Source: a virus. Taken from it: a stretch of DNA of 64,000 nucleotides. A program made the translations under genes and the position numbers. The notes beneath the pieces were generated by a model. The model had not been told where the DNA came from. It saw nothing but the letters and a program-made list of their open reading frames with translations, and made no database searches. The stretch covers positions 27,286 through 91,285 of the IMG/VR virus record IMGVR_UViG_3300025728_000009; one strand, given 5' to 3'. Position 1 is the first letter of the stretch, and each line of letters begins with the position of its first letter. Shown one piece after another: positions 23,476-32,010 of the stretch.

Positions 23476-24439
23476 CCAAGTAAGTGCAAAAGTAATTGCT
23501 CACAGTAAAGCCAAGGAGACAGGTAAAGAAGTCATTACATTTGAGCTTGAGTTTCCACGGATTGTTTTGGCTGAGTTCAATACACACAATGCTCTGTCAA
23601 AGAATTCCAGTTCCTCCCGTGCTATTCCTGTACAAACGATGTTGGCACAAGTACGAGATGATCCGGCAATGCCTGTACGCTTCGGAAAGAAGAATAAAGG
23701 CATGCAAGATGCTGGAGAGCATGATGGGTTAGTTGACCTTTGGAATGATTACTTAGATGATTCTGAGGCTTATGGTGCAGAAGATGCTTGGCGAATGGCT
23801 GCCCAAAGTGCAGCAAGTTTTGCAGGTGCATTTGACGAAGCCGGTTATGCTAAACAAATCTGTAATCGTTTGATTGAACCGTTCCAACGAATGAAAGTTG
23901 TAATGACTGCTACAGAGCTAGCAAATTTTCTTTGGTTGCGTGATCATCCAGCAGCAGATCCAACTATCGAAGCTTTGGCACAGAAGATTAAGAAAGCTTA
24001 TATTAACTCTGGAGCGGTTGAACTTGATGTAGGTGACTGGCATGTACCTTATTTTTGTGGGAGTTGGGGTAAGGGTGTTTGGAAGAAAGGGCTTGAAGTA
24101 GAAAGCCTTCAAGACGCTTTGGACATTAGCGCTAGTTGTGCAGCACAAGTTTCTTACAGGAAGTTAGATGATAGTGCAGAAAAGGCTAAGTCTGTTGTTG
24201 ATCGGTTGAACTTGGGTGTTGACATTACTGAGCCAATGCATGTTTCTCCAACGGAACACCAATGTACACCAATTGGTCAGCCAGATTTATATGGTAAAGT
24301 TAATCACCCTTTCAATCCAAACACTTGGCAAGAAGGTGTGACACACGTTAAAAAGAATGGTACACTTTGTTCAGGCAACCTAGAAGGGTTTGTTCAGTAC
24401 CGGAAACTTATTCCCGGTAATTGCTACGGAGAGAAATAA
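23468..24439 (+). CDS. ThyX-like flavin-dependent thymidylate synthase
   Basis: A 323-aa protein. The region THNALSKNSSSSRAI near residue 38 aligns with the ThyX signature RHRxxSxNxxSxR and its phage variants (THRxxSRNxxSSRAI), but the conserved Arg after His is Asn here. ATELANFLWLRDHPAADP and SCAAQVSYR are also typical of the phage branch. ThyX makes dTMP from dUMP with FAD/NADPH. Adjacent ribonucleotide reductase and MazG-like genes support nucleotide metabolism. The changed motif leaves the activity uncertain. Confidence 0.75.
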   Translation: MSDQVSAKVIAHSKAKETGKEVITFELEFPRIVLAEFNTHNALSKNSSSSRAIPVQTMLAQVRDDPAMPVRFGKKNKGMQDAGEHDGLVDLWNDYLDDSEAYGAEDAWRMAAQSAASFAGAFDEAGYAKQICNRLIEPFQRMKVVMTATELANFLWLRDHPAADPTIEALAQKIKKAYINSGAVELDVGDWHVPYFCGSWGKGVWKKGLEVESLQDALDISASCAAQVSYRKLDDSAEKAKSVVDRLNLGVDITEPMHVSPTEHQCTPIGQPDLYGKVNHPFNPNTWQEGVTHVKKNGTLCSGNLEGFVQYRKLIPGNCYGEK

Positions 24440-24440
24440 A

Positions 24441-24641
24441 ATGAGCTTTGAAAACAATAGTGACTCGCCAATTGAATTCTTTATTTTGGAAGTTGCATCA
24501 CTGATGGCAATTAGGGAGGGTATTGCTCACCGAGAGGCACATGTAAAGATTCTTGAAACATTATCAGAGTGGGTTTTCTTATATGAGTCAGGCTTGACCG
24601 CAAAGCTTTCTTATAATAAATTTCGGAGTAGTAGTGTATGA
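24441..24641 (+). CDS. Hypothetical protein
   Basis: A 66-aa helical protein beginning MSFENNSDSPIEFFILEVAS. GGAGAGAAATAAA precedes the ATG at 24441; the longer frame would overlap the ThyX-like gene. Function unknown. Confidence 0.65.
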   Translation: MSFENNSDSPIEFFILEVASLMAIREGIAHREAHVKILETLSEWVFLYESGLTAKLSYNKFRSSSV

Positions 24642-24805
24642 AAGAACTTATCATTGATTCAGTAGATGATGGTTGTGAAGGGTTTCTGCGAATCGTTGTA
24701 GATGGGGAAAAGATTCAGTCCGACTGTCCTTATAACTTCTTTGACCAGCTTCTTACGGCACTTGGCTTTAATGCAGTTTATAATAATATTGAGGAAGACG
24801 TATGA
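24638..24805 (+). CDS. Hypothetical protein
   Basis: A 55-aa ORF, MKELIIDSVDDGCEGFLRIV at the N-terminus, acidic. It overlaps both neighbours by 4 nt. Function unknown. Confidence 0.65.
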   Translation: MKELIIDSVDDGCEGFLRIVVDGEKIQSDCPYNFFDQLLTALGFNAVYNNIEEDV

Positions 24806-25173
24806 TTGGTTACAGCCTAAGCTTGTCAGATATGTTGTTGGTAGAAGGTTTCAAAGAGGCTTTTGGGGAAGACAATAAAGAACTAATTAATAAGTATCTT
24901 TATGATAACGGGATGGATTGCACTCTTGGTGTAGATGAGGTAGTATGCCGACATCGTAATCTTCGCGGGCAAGTTGTTAATTGCCTTCGTTGGGAAGCAC
25001 ACGAGCGGGATGATCCAAACTGGATGTCTGGGGATGGTTGCTCTTGGGATAATAAAATTGAGAACAGCAGCCTTGACCTTCGCATTCAACTAAAGAATAT
25101 GGGCAAGATTTTGAATACTGGAGACTTCTGTGATTATGCTGAACGTCATGGTATTCAGTCGGATAGTAAATAA
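24802..25173 (+). CDS. Hypothetical protein
   Basis: A 123-aa protein with several cysteines and a central basic segment (CRHRNLRGQVVNCLRWEAHE). Overlaps the previous gene by 4 nt. No family recognised. Confidence 0.65.
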   Translation: MIGYSLSLSDMLLVEGFKEAFGEDNKELINKYLYDNGMDCTLGVDEVVCRHRNLRGQVVNCLRWEAHERDDPNWMSGDGCSWDNKIENSSLDLRIQLKNMGKILNTGDFCDYAERHGIQSDSK

Positions 25174-25187
25174 TTAAGGGGAATGTT

Positions 25188-27356
25188 TTGAAAGTAACAA
25201 AACGAACTGGGGTGTCGGAAGTTTTTGAAGTAGAGAAGATTAAGAAAGTTGTTCATTGGGCGTGTGAGGGTTTGGAGGTCAATCCTCTGGCCCTTGAATC
25301 TAAGTTTGATGAGTTCCTTTTTGATGGAATTAGCTCTAAACAACTTCAAGCCAATATTATTGACAATGCTAAGACTCTAGCAACTCCACAAGAACCTGAC
25401 TGGGTATTTGTTGCTGGTCGTCTTGAGACTATGAATCGTTGGGCTGAAACACGGACTTATGAAATCCCGTTCCTTGAGTTCGTGAAAGAACAAGAAGTGC
25501 TTGGTTTCTGGACTCATGAAATGTTCAAACAATATTCTGATGAGGACATTGAAGAGCTTGGTGAGTACATTGTACAAGAGCGTGACCTTGACCATTCAAT
25601 TGCATCTGTTCTGACAGCGAAGAGTAAATATCTTCTACCTAATGAATGTATCCAACACATGTTCATGGGTAACGCAATGATTATTGCTGGGCCTGAAGAA
25701 CAAGATAAAGTTGGTTTTGCTAAGAAAGTATATGATGCATTGAGCGAACGTAAGATCAGCCTTGCAACCCCTTGGCTTAGTAACCTTCGTAACGCTGGTA
25801 ATATTAGTAGCTGCTTCATTATTTCGGTTGATGATAATATCCATTCGATTTATGACAACCTGAAGAATGCGGCTCTGGTAAGTAAGAATGGTGGTGGACT
25901 AGGTGTGGACCTTGCTCGTGTTCGTTGCCGTGGTAGTAAGTTGATGGGGCAAGAGGGTGGAAGTGGTGGTATTATTGGATGGGTAAAACTGTTTAACGAT
26001 ACAGCAGTCAGTGTGAATCAGGGTGGTAAACGAGCTGGCGCTTTCACCGTAGCTGTGCCTATTTGGCACGGGGATGTGGATGTCTACTTGGATGTACAGA
26101 CTGAAGCTGGTGATCAACGCCTTAAAGCCCATGACATCAAAACTCAAGTTGGTATCTATGACTTGTTCATGGAAACAAAGAATGATTCAACTAAAGAGTG
26201 GTATACATTCTGCCCTTATGAAGTAGAAGAGAAACTCGGTATTCAGTTGTTCTCTGTGTTTGGTGAAGAGTTTAATCAAGCTTATAACACTTGTGTACTT
26301 GCAGCAGATCAAGGGAAGCTCAAGACGGTTCGTAAACACAATGCTAAAGAACTGTGGAAGAAAGTGTTGCGTGTTCAGTTTGAAACAGGGATGCCTTATG
26401 TTGCTTTCTTAGATGAGATCAACAAGCATAATCCAAACAAACATATTGGCAACATCCCTTGTGTAAACCTTTGCACTGAATCGTTTAGTGTTGTGATTCC
26501 AGACAAACTTAGCCATACATGCAACTTGGCAAGTTTGGTCGTTGGTCGTATTACTCTGGAGCAACTGGTAGAGTCTGCAGCACTGGCAACACGGATTCTG
26601 GATAATGGTATTGCGCTGACTAAGGCACCAACGAAAGAGAGTGAAGATCATAATAACCTTCTTCGCACAATTGGTGTTGGGATTCAGGGATATGCTGACC
26701 TAATTGCTCGGGAAAATAAGAGCTTTCTAGACGTTGAGTTCGCAAGCTTGGTGGCAGAGTCAATTGAGTACGGATGCGTCTCTGAGAGTGTAAAACTCGC
26801 TAAAGAACGTGGTCCTTATCCGGCTTTTGAAGGTAGCGAGTGGAGTAATGGTAATCGAGTATCTACTTTCATCAGTAATGCAAGTGGTCGTTACGATTGG
26901 GTAGAACAACAGAACCAGATTGATTTGTTTGGTATTCGGAATAGTCAACTAACTAGCCCAGCACCGAACACAAGCACTTCAATTTTCATGGATGCTGCTG
27001 CTAGTATGATGCCTGTGTACAGTGCCTTCTTTTATGAAGATAACCGTGACGGTTTGAATCCAGTTACATCAATGTACTTGAAAGAGAATCCACTTAGCTA
27101 CGCTCGTGATATTACTAAATTCAAACCTTGGGATTTGACGAAAACAGTTGGTGCAATGCAGAAATGGATTGACACAGGAATCTCAGCAGAGTATGTGATG
27201 GATAAAAACCAAACAGGCTTCAGTGCTAAATGGTTGTGGGATACTCATGAAAGTGCTTGGACCAACAAGAATAAAGCTGTATACTACATCCGCACCGTGA
27301 AGCAAGGTGAACGATTAATTAAAGATGCAGTGGACTGTGTAGGCTGCGCTGGGTGA
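25188..27356 (+). CDS. nrdA: Ribonucleotide reductase large subunit, class I
   Basis: A 722-aa protein with a TTG start behind AAGGGGAATGT. An N-terminal ATP-cone-like region is followed by the catalytic barrel: C209 (NISSC), N427-L-C429-T-E431 for the thiyl radical site, a Cys in SHTCNLASL, a YY pair in AVYYIRT for radical transfer, and a C-terminal CVGC (717-720) for re-reduction. All key residues of a class Ia enzyme are present. It forms the holoenzyme with the product of the next gene. Confidence 0.95.
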   Translation: MKVTKRTGVSEVFEVEKIKKVVHWACEGLEVNPLALESKFDEFLFDGISSKQLQANIIDNAKTLATPQEPDWVFVAGRLETMNRWAETRTYEIPFLEFVKEQEVLGFWTHEMFKQYSDEDIEELGEYIVQERDLDHSIASVLTAKSKYLLPNECIQHMFMGNAMIIAGPEEQDKVGFAKKVYDALSERKISLATPWLSNLRNAGNISSCFIISVDDNIHSIYDNLKNAALVSKNGGGLGVDLARVRCRGSKLMGQEGGSGGIIGWVKLFNDTAVSVNQGGKRAGAFTVAVPIWHGDVDVYLDVQTEAGDQRLKAHDIKTQVGIYDLFMETKNDSTKEWYTFCPYEVEEKLGIQLFSVFGEEFNQAYNTCVLAADQGKLKTVRKHNAKELWKKVLRVQFETGMPYVAFLDEINKHNPNKHIGNIPCVNLCTESFSVVIPDKLSHTCNLASLVVGRITLEQLVESAALATRILDNGIALTKAPTKESEDHNNLLRTIGVGIQGYADLIARENKSFLDVEFASLVAESIEYGCVSESVKLAKERGPYPAFEGSEWSNGNRVSTFISNASGRYDWVEQQNQIDLFGIRNSQLTSPAPNTSTSIFMDAAASMMPVYSAFFYEDNRDGLNPVTSMYLKENPLSYARDITKFKPWDLTKTVGAMQKWIDTGISAEYVMDKNQTGFSAKWLWDTHESAWTNKNKAVYYIRTVKQGERLIKDAVDCVGCAG

Positions 27357-27370
27357 ATTAAGGAGAAAAG

Positions 27371-28390
27371 ATGAAGTTGAAAGCAACCCCGCTGTTCAAT
27401 GAGAACGGCGGTGATGGATACGAGGACCAAGAGATTATCAATGGTAATCCAACGGGTATTGCAAACCTTAATAATGTACGCTACTCGTGGGTAAATCCTT
27501 TGTACCGCACTATGGTTGGCAACTTCTGGGTTCCGCAGAAAGTGAGTCTGGTTGAGGATCGAATTACTTTATCTGAGTTGGATGAACAAGAAGAGGAAGC
27601 TGTTCGTAAGACACTTTCATTCTTGATCTTTCTTGATTCTTTCCAAGTTAATAACCTACCTAACGTGGCAGAGTTCATTACTTGTCCGGGTGTTAAGAAC
27701 CTTCTTGCGGTACAGGCTTTTCAAGAAGTGATTCACAGTGAAACTTATCAGTATATCTTGGAAGCTCTATATCCAAGCATGAAGCGTGACGAGATTTACA
27801 ACATGTGGCGTACCCATGAACCACTGCGTAAACGTATTAAGTTTATCTCTGACATTGCACAGAAGTTTGTAGATAACAAAGATAAAGATTCATTTATTGA
27901 TGTGGTGATTGCTAACTTTATTCTTGAGGGTTTGTACTTCTATCAGGGGTTTGGTTACTTCCATCAGCTTGCACACCGTAAGAAGTTGGTGCAGACAGAC
28001 AAGGAAATCACATACATCCAAACAGATGAACTGACTCACATGGGTATTTTTATTAATATCTTGAAAGAGTTGGGTGTTGAGCAATACAAGGAACGTATTA
28101 TTGACATGTTCAAGCAAGCTGTTGAACAAGAGATTGAATGGTGTCATGATGTTTATGGGGATAAGATACTTGGTATCTCTAAGAAATCATCTGAGCAATA
28201 TGTGAAGTGGTTGTGTAATGATCGCCTTGGTCGGTTGGGTATTCCAGAGGTTTATGAGGGTGTTGATAATCCTTACAAGCATATTGAGAATGCTTCAAAG
28301 CAAGGTGCTACCCGAGGTAATTTTTTTGAATCCTCTGCAATCACTAGCTATGACACATCTGAATCTGTGGATGGTTGGGATGATTTGTAA
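27371..28390 (+). CDS. nrdB: Ribonucleotide reductase small subunit, class I
   Basis: A 339-aa R2 subunit. Di-iron ligands are visible in LDSFQ, EVIHSET, ILEGLYF and TDELTH. The Tyr in IHSETYQYI stands where the stable tyrosyl radical forms in class Ia enzymes. The C-terminus (ESVDGWDDL) is the acidic peptide that docks on NrdA. It follows nrdA with a TTAAGGAGAAAAG ribosome site. Confidence 0.95.
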   Translation: MKLKATPLFNENGGDGYEDQEIINGNPTGIANLNNVRYSWVNPLYRTMVGNFWVPQKVSLVEDRITLSELDEQEEEAVRKTLSFLIFLDSFQVNNLPNVAEFITCPGVKNLLAVQAFQEVIHSETYQYILEALYPSMKRDEIYNMWRTHEPLRKRIKFISDIAQKFVDNKDKDSFIDVVIANFILEGLYFYQGFGYFHQLAHRKKLVQTDKEITYIQTDELTHMGIFINILKELGVEQYKERIIDMFKQAVEQEIEWCHDVYGDKILGISKKSSEQYVKWLCNDRLGRLGIPEVYEGVDNPYKHIENASKQGATRGNFFESSAITSYDTSESVDGWDDL

Positions 28391-28398
28391 AATAAAAT

Positions 28399-28427
28399 TT
28401 GACATAGCTTTGAAAGAAGCCTAAACT
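28399..28427 (+). promoter_or_regulatory. Sigma70-like promoter
   Basis: TTGACA (28399-28404), 17 nt, TAAACT (28422-28427). It would start transcription just upstream of a hairpin and of the RNA ligase gene. The same hexamers and spacing recur at 47525-47553. Confidence 0.6.
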
Positions 28428-28428
28428 G

Positions 28429-28466
28429 AGGACCAGAGCATCTCTGCCTTGGTCCTTTTCTTTGTT
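28429..28466 (+). terminator. Hairpin terminator after nrdB
   Basis: AGGACCA (28429-28435) pairs with TGGTCCT (28450-28456), followed by TTTCTTTGTTT. It lies between nrdB and the RNA ligase gene and overlaps the start region of the promoter just upstream, so the ligase transcript would also carry this hairpin. Confidence 0.65.
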
Positions 28467-28484
28467 TAAAATAGGAGAAATATT

Positions 28485-30464
28485 ATGGAATTCAAACGCT
28501 TCAGTTCACTAGAGAATAGCTACCGTCAGAACCTCATTGACAAAGTTCAATATGAAGGTAAAGATGGTGGTCTGTGGATGGCTACCGAAAAGCTACACGG
28601 CTGCTTTCAGGATAAGACCAAAGTAACTCTACCTGATGGCAGTTATAAGACTATTCAAGAAATTGTAGAGTCCAAATACAGTGGTGAGGTTCTGGGTGTA
28701 GATAAAGAAGGCAAGCTTGTCCCAACCAAAGTTGTTAACTGGTATGAAAACGGGAATACAACTGAGTGGCTTAAAGTAACCTTCCAGACTTATGGTGGTA
28801 AGGGCGGTAACAGTCGTGCTGTAAAATGTACACCAAACCATAAGTTCTTTTCTCAAGGACAATATCTACCAATGTCGGAGTTGGTTGTTGGAGACTCTGT
28901 GGAGTACACCTATTCCGGTTGCTCTTTGAGTTTTATTCAAGAGCAAGTTCTCATTGGTAAGATGCTAGGAGATGGTTCTCTGACAAACTCCTCTGTGGCT
29001 TTTGGTCATAAAGAGTTGCACGAGGACTATACTGATTTTACCCTTAAATGTCTTGGTTCCTTGGCAGGTAAACGTCAGGCTGATACAATGTCGGGATATG
29101 GCACAACCATCAGCCGTGGTCGTAGTATCTCTACAGAAGAAATTGATAAGCTGTTTGAATCGTGGAGTAAGTCTGTTGGTCATGTGCCCAAACTCACTTT
29201 GACGCCAATTAGTCTTGCTTTCTGGTACTTGGATGATGGCAGTGTTTGCTTGAATGACAATCAGAAACCTCGTGCAAGCTTTGCTACCTGTGGTTTTACA
29301 AAAGAGTCTTGTCTTAACTTGAAAGCAAGCCTTGCAAATCTGGGTATTACTTCAGAAGTGAATGGCGAAGAGGGGCGTTTGAGGGTTACTTTGTCAGCAG
29401 ACTCAACAGATTTGTTGTTCTCTTATATTTGCAACTTGGTTCCTGAATCTATGCAGTACAAGTTGCCCCCACAGTTTAGAATTCAAGGGTCTGGTGCAGG
29501 TTTTGTGGAACAAGCTACCCACGATTTCACATCTCGTAAATCTTATGCTGTTATTAAAAGTATTGAACAAGTCTGTGAAGATAAACAGCGGTACGATATC
29601 GAGACTGAAACTCACAACTACTTTGCCAACAATCTGCACGTACATAATTGTAACTTTAGCTTCTGGTGTGATGGTAAGGAAGTAAAGTTTGCATCTCGTA
29701 CACAGTTTGTTGATGGGACATTCTTTAATTGTCAAGCCGTTATGAATCAGTATTCCCAAGGCGTACTTGATGGATTCCCATACTTCGCTAAAGAAGGTCA
29801 GATACTGGTAATTTATGGGGAGTTGTTTGGTGGTAACATTCAGAAAGAAGTAGAGTACGGAGAGAAAGACTTTAAAGCTTTCGATGTTGTAATTGACGGA
29901 CAACCCGTTCAAAAACAATCGGCAATTAATATTGCAGACTCTTGTGGTATTGAGTTTGTCCCTGTCATCCATACTGGTACATTAGCCGAGTGTTTAACTC
30001 TGTCAAACACGTTTAAGTCCACATTGACACCAGAGGGTTACAAAGAAGAGAACACGTCTGAAGGCTTGGTAATTGAGCCTGTAGAGCCTAATTGGTTTAA
30101 CAATGGAAGTCGTATCTACTTCAAAAATAAGACAGAAGGGTTTAGTGAGAAGAAACGTAAACCAAAAGAACATATTGTGTTTGAGTTGTCTGATGAAGAA
30201 TCAGAGTTGATGAATGAGCTTCTGACTTACAACACTATTCAACGTGTGTCTAATGTAATCAGCAAGATTGGTCAAGTAACCAATAAAGACTTTGGTAAGA
30301 TTCTTGGCCTCACTACACAAGACTTGCTTGAAGAGTTCACCAAGGAAACTGAACAAGATCCTAAGCAGATTGCTGAAAGTAATTGGAAATCTTTCCTGAA
30401 GCTGCTACAATCAGAAGTAGGTAAAGAGGTTCGTAGTCAATTTGTTGTGGCTTTGGAGGATTGA
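28485..30464 (+). CDS. Rnl2-type RNA ligase containing an intein
   Basis: A 659-aa precursor. Excising residues 40-388 as an intein gives a 310-aa ligase. The extein junction reads TEKLHG/CNFSFW, recreating nucleotidyltransferase motif I (KxHGxN) with Lys36 as the predicted AMP-binding residue. Later motifs include FASRTQFVDG, VIYGELFGG and EGLVIEPVE. Rnl2-type enzymes seal nicked duplex RNA and could repair cleaved host tRNA. TAGGAGAAATATT precedes the ATG. Confidence 0.9.
   Translation: MEFKRFSSLENSYRQNLIDKVQYEGKDGGLWMATEKLHGCFQDKTKVTLPDGSYKTIQEIVESKYSGEVLGVDKEGKLVPTKVVNWYENGNTTEWLKVTFQTYGGKGGNSRAVKCTPNHKFFSQGQYLPMSELVVGDSVEYTYSGCSLSFIQEQVLIGKMLGDGSLTNSSVAFGHKELHEDYTDFTLKCLGSLAGKRQADTMSGYGTTISRGRSISTEEIDKLFESWSKSVGHVPKLTLTPISLAFWYLDDGSVCLNDNQKPRASFATCGFTKESCLNLKASLANLGITSEVNGEEGRLRVTLSADSTDLLFSYICNLVPESMQYKLPPQFRIQGSGAGFVEQATHDFTSRKSYAVIKSIEQVCEDKQRYDIETETHNYFANNLHVHNCNFSFWCDGKEVKFASRTQFVDGTFFNCQAVMNQYSQGVLDGFPYFAKEGQILVIYGELFGGNIQKEVEYGEKDFKAFDVVIDGQPVQKQSAINIADSCGIEFVPVIHTGTLAECLTLSNTFKSTLTPEGYKEENTSEGLVIEPVEPNWFNNGSRIYFKNKTEGFSEKKRKPKEHIVFELSDEESELMNELLTYNTIQRVSNVISKIGQVTNKDFGKILGLTTQDLLEEFTKETEQDPKQIAESNWKSFLKLLQSEVGKEVRSQFVVALED
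28602..29648 (+). mobile_element. LAGLIDADG intein in RNA ligase
   Basis: 349 residues from Cys40 to Asn388. The splicing blocks are CFQDKTKV (block A), CTPNHKFF (block B) and YFANNLHVHN before Cys+1 (blocks F/G, penultimate His and terminal Asn). Between them lies a homing endonuclease with two LAGLIDADG-like motifs (IGKMLGDGSL and FWYLDDGSV). All expected splicing residues are intact. The insertion is three residues after the catalytic lysine. Confidence 0.9.
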
Positions 30465-30466
30465 AA

Positions 30467-30643
30467 ATGAAAGGTTATGAAGACATTGCGGCCACTCTCG
30501 CCCTACTAATTGTTGTACTTGTAGGTGGTTACGTGTATCTAAACAGCGAAGTAATCAAACAACAAAGAGAAGAGTTACGTACAGCACCAAAGAAACATGT
30601 AGAGTCGAAGACTTTCGAGTCGTTGGTAAAAGTCACTGAATAA
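30467..30643 (+). CDS. Small membrane protein, last rightward gene
   Basis: A 58-aa protein beginning MKGYEDIAATLALLIVVLVG with a single N-terminal membrane helix (about residues 8-26) and a charged tail. GGAGG sits 7 nt before the ATG. Function unknown. Confidence 0.7.
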   Translation: MKGYEDIAATLALLIVVLVGGYVYLNSEVIKQQREELRTAPKKHVESKTFESLVKVTE

Positions 30644-30658
30644 CTTTATTCAAGACAA

Positions 30659-30691
30659 AAGAAAGCCCGAGAGACTCACGTCCTCGGGCTT
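30659..30691. terminator. Bidirectional terminator
   Basis: AAGCCCGAG (30663-30671) pairs with CTCGGGCTT (30683-30691). On the minus strand the stem is followed by TCTTTTG, and on the plus strand by AATC only, so it is stronger for leftward transcripts. It separates the convergent replication and late regions. A second weaker hairpin AAGCTG/CAGCTT lies about 15 nt further right. Confidence 0.8.
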
Positions 30692-30745
30692 AATCATATC
30701 TGAGATAAGCTGTTGGCTCAGCTTTCTGTGCCTAGTGGCTTCTTA

Positions 30746-31102
30746 TTATTGTTCTTTGCCGCTGTATATAACAGCGTTAGAATTATTATTGTTTATAATC
30801 TTTGGATTATTTTTGTATGTTGATTGCATGGTTTTCATCTGCATCTCAAGTATATATACACGTTGATCCGTACTCACTTGATAATCATCTTGCCTTTCAG
30901 AAACCTTATTCAACCTTGTCTCTAGATAATCCACATTATTAGCTACGACTTTCATAACCTCTTGCTGAACCAAAGTGAGCTTCTGAGCATAATTATTAGC
31001 TCCAGCATTCTCACTTGCGTTATTCATCAAGATTGTTATTAGAATTGTAGATAAAAGAAGGTAGGCTATTGTCCCTGCTCGATCCAGTATTTTCCAAAAC
31101 AA
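30746..31102 (-). CDS. Membrane-anchored coiled-coil protein
   Basis: A 118-aa protein with one N-terminal hydrophobic helix (YLLLSTILITILM, about 14-26), then a long helical/coiled-coil region and an Asn-rich tail. It is the last gene of the late transcript, next to lysis genes, so a holin or antiholin-like role is possible but unproven. Confidence 0.6.
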   Translation of the reverse strand: MFWKILDRAGTIAYLLLSTILITILMNNASENAGANNYAQKLTLVQQEVMKVVANNVDYLETRLNKVSERQDDYQVSTDQRVYILEMQMKTMQSTYKNNPKIINNNNSNAVIYSGKEQ

Positions 31103-31115
31103 CTAGACCTCCGAC

Positions 31116-31397
31116 TTACTTCCGTGATTTTAAAGTTCCGAAATACAAATCAAGCCTCGCCAAGAGGTCGGATCGCATCCCTTCAATATTAGTAACCAAT
31201 CTTTGCTCTGTATCCTTGAGCTGCTGATTACTTACTTTGTCTGTATAGAGGAATAGCACTCTACTTTCTAACTCTTTGTTTTGTGTTCGGATGTCTTGAA
31301 TAACAAGAATGCCAAGGGCCATCACAACTGAGATAAGACCTAACGCGAGCCTTTCCCACAAAGCAGAAATACGATTGTTCGCGCTATCATTTGACAT
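31116..31397 (-). CDS. Small membrane protein, holin-like
   Basis: A 93-aa protein starting MSNDSANNRISALWERLALG. One transmembrane helix (about residues 19-36) is followed by a charged coiled coil. I chose the ATG at 31397, 10 nt inside the Rz1-like gene; a longer frame from 31490 would overlap it by 104 nt. The layout suits a single-pass holin or accessory lysis protein. Confidence 0.6.
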   Translation of the reverse strand: MSNDSANNRISALWERLALGLISVVMALGILVIQDIRTQNKELESRVLFLYTDKVSNQQLKDTEQRLVTNIEGMRSDLLARLDLYFGTLKSRK

Positions 31398-31677
31398 TGT
31401 ATAATCCCATCTGAGCCTTCTTATTCTTGCGGATAGCTTCCATCTGCTTTTCCCACAAACCAATACAACCAACATTCTTGTTTTGTGCAAGAGCTAGATC
31501 AATCAGACTTTCACCAGCAGGCTTAGCTTTGCAAGGGCTGGCCAACAAAGCATCACTTGGAAACACATTCACTATCGGTTGGGTAGACGGCACAGTATCC
31601 CTCCCGAAGCATCCCGATAAGACTAGTAGAGAGCATCCCATCATCAGGCAACACATTAGTTTCTTTAAGGTTTTCAT
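31387..31677 (-). CDS. Rz1-like outer-membrane spanin lipoprotein
   Basis: A 96-aa protein with a signal peptide ending in SLLVLSGC (lipobox at about Cys23). Its start lies inside the Rz-like gene in another frame, with 125 nt overlap. An outer-membrane lipoprotein nested in the 3' end of an inner-membrane coiled-coil gene is the diagnostic arrangement of two-component spanins, which fuse the membranes in the last step of Gram-negative lysis. Confidence 0.75.
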   Translation of the reverse strand: MKTLKKLMCCLMMGCSLLVLSGCFGRDTVPSTQPIVNVFPSDALLASPCKAKPAGESLIDLALAQNKNVGCIGLWEKQMEAIRKNKKAQMGLYNVK

Positions 31678-31993
31678 TCTTAATTATCTCTTGTTTTACA
31701 TGAGGCTTTCTTAGCTGCTCAATCTTGTCAGATACTTCGTTAGTTTTAGTTTCTGCTACTTTCTTCTCAGCCTCAACTTCAACCACCGAAGCACTATCTG
31801 TTTCACAAGACAAATGCTTCAAGTTGAGGGACTTTTCATACTCTGCAATCGTTTCCTTGGATTCTTTGAGTGCGTATATAGCCACAGCTTTATCGTTACT
31901 GAGAGAGTAGGAAAGATAGCCAAATCCTAAAGTGCTTATAGATAAGCCAAGGATGATGTAGAACGTTATTGAATTGAATAGGTTGAACATCAT
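31553..31993 (-). CDS. Rz-like inner-membrane spanin
   Basis: A 146-aa protein with an N-terminal membrane helix (about residues 9-30) and a long periplasmic coiled-coil region (KKVAETKTNEVSDKIEQLRK). Partner of the overlapping lipoprotein gene. The order fibre, Rz, Rz1 at the end of the late operon is typical. Confidence 0.75.
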   Translation of the reverse strand: MMFNLFNSITFYIILGLSISTLGFGYLSYSLSNDKAVAIYALKESKETIAEYEKSLNLKHLSCETDSASVVEVEAEKKVAETKTNEVSDKIEQLRKPHVKQEIIKNENLKETNVLPDDGMLSTSLIGMLREGYCAVYPTDSECVSK

Positions 31994-32010
31994 CCTTTCC
32001 TTATTATCTA

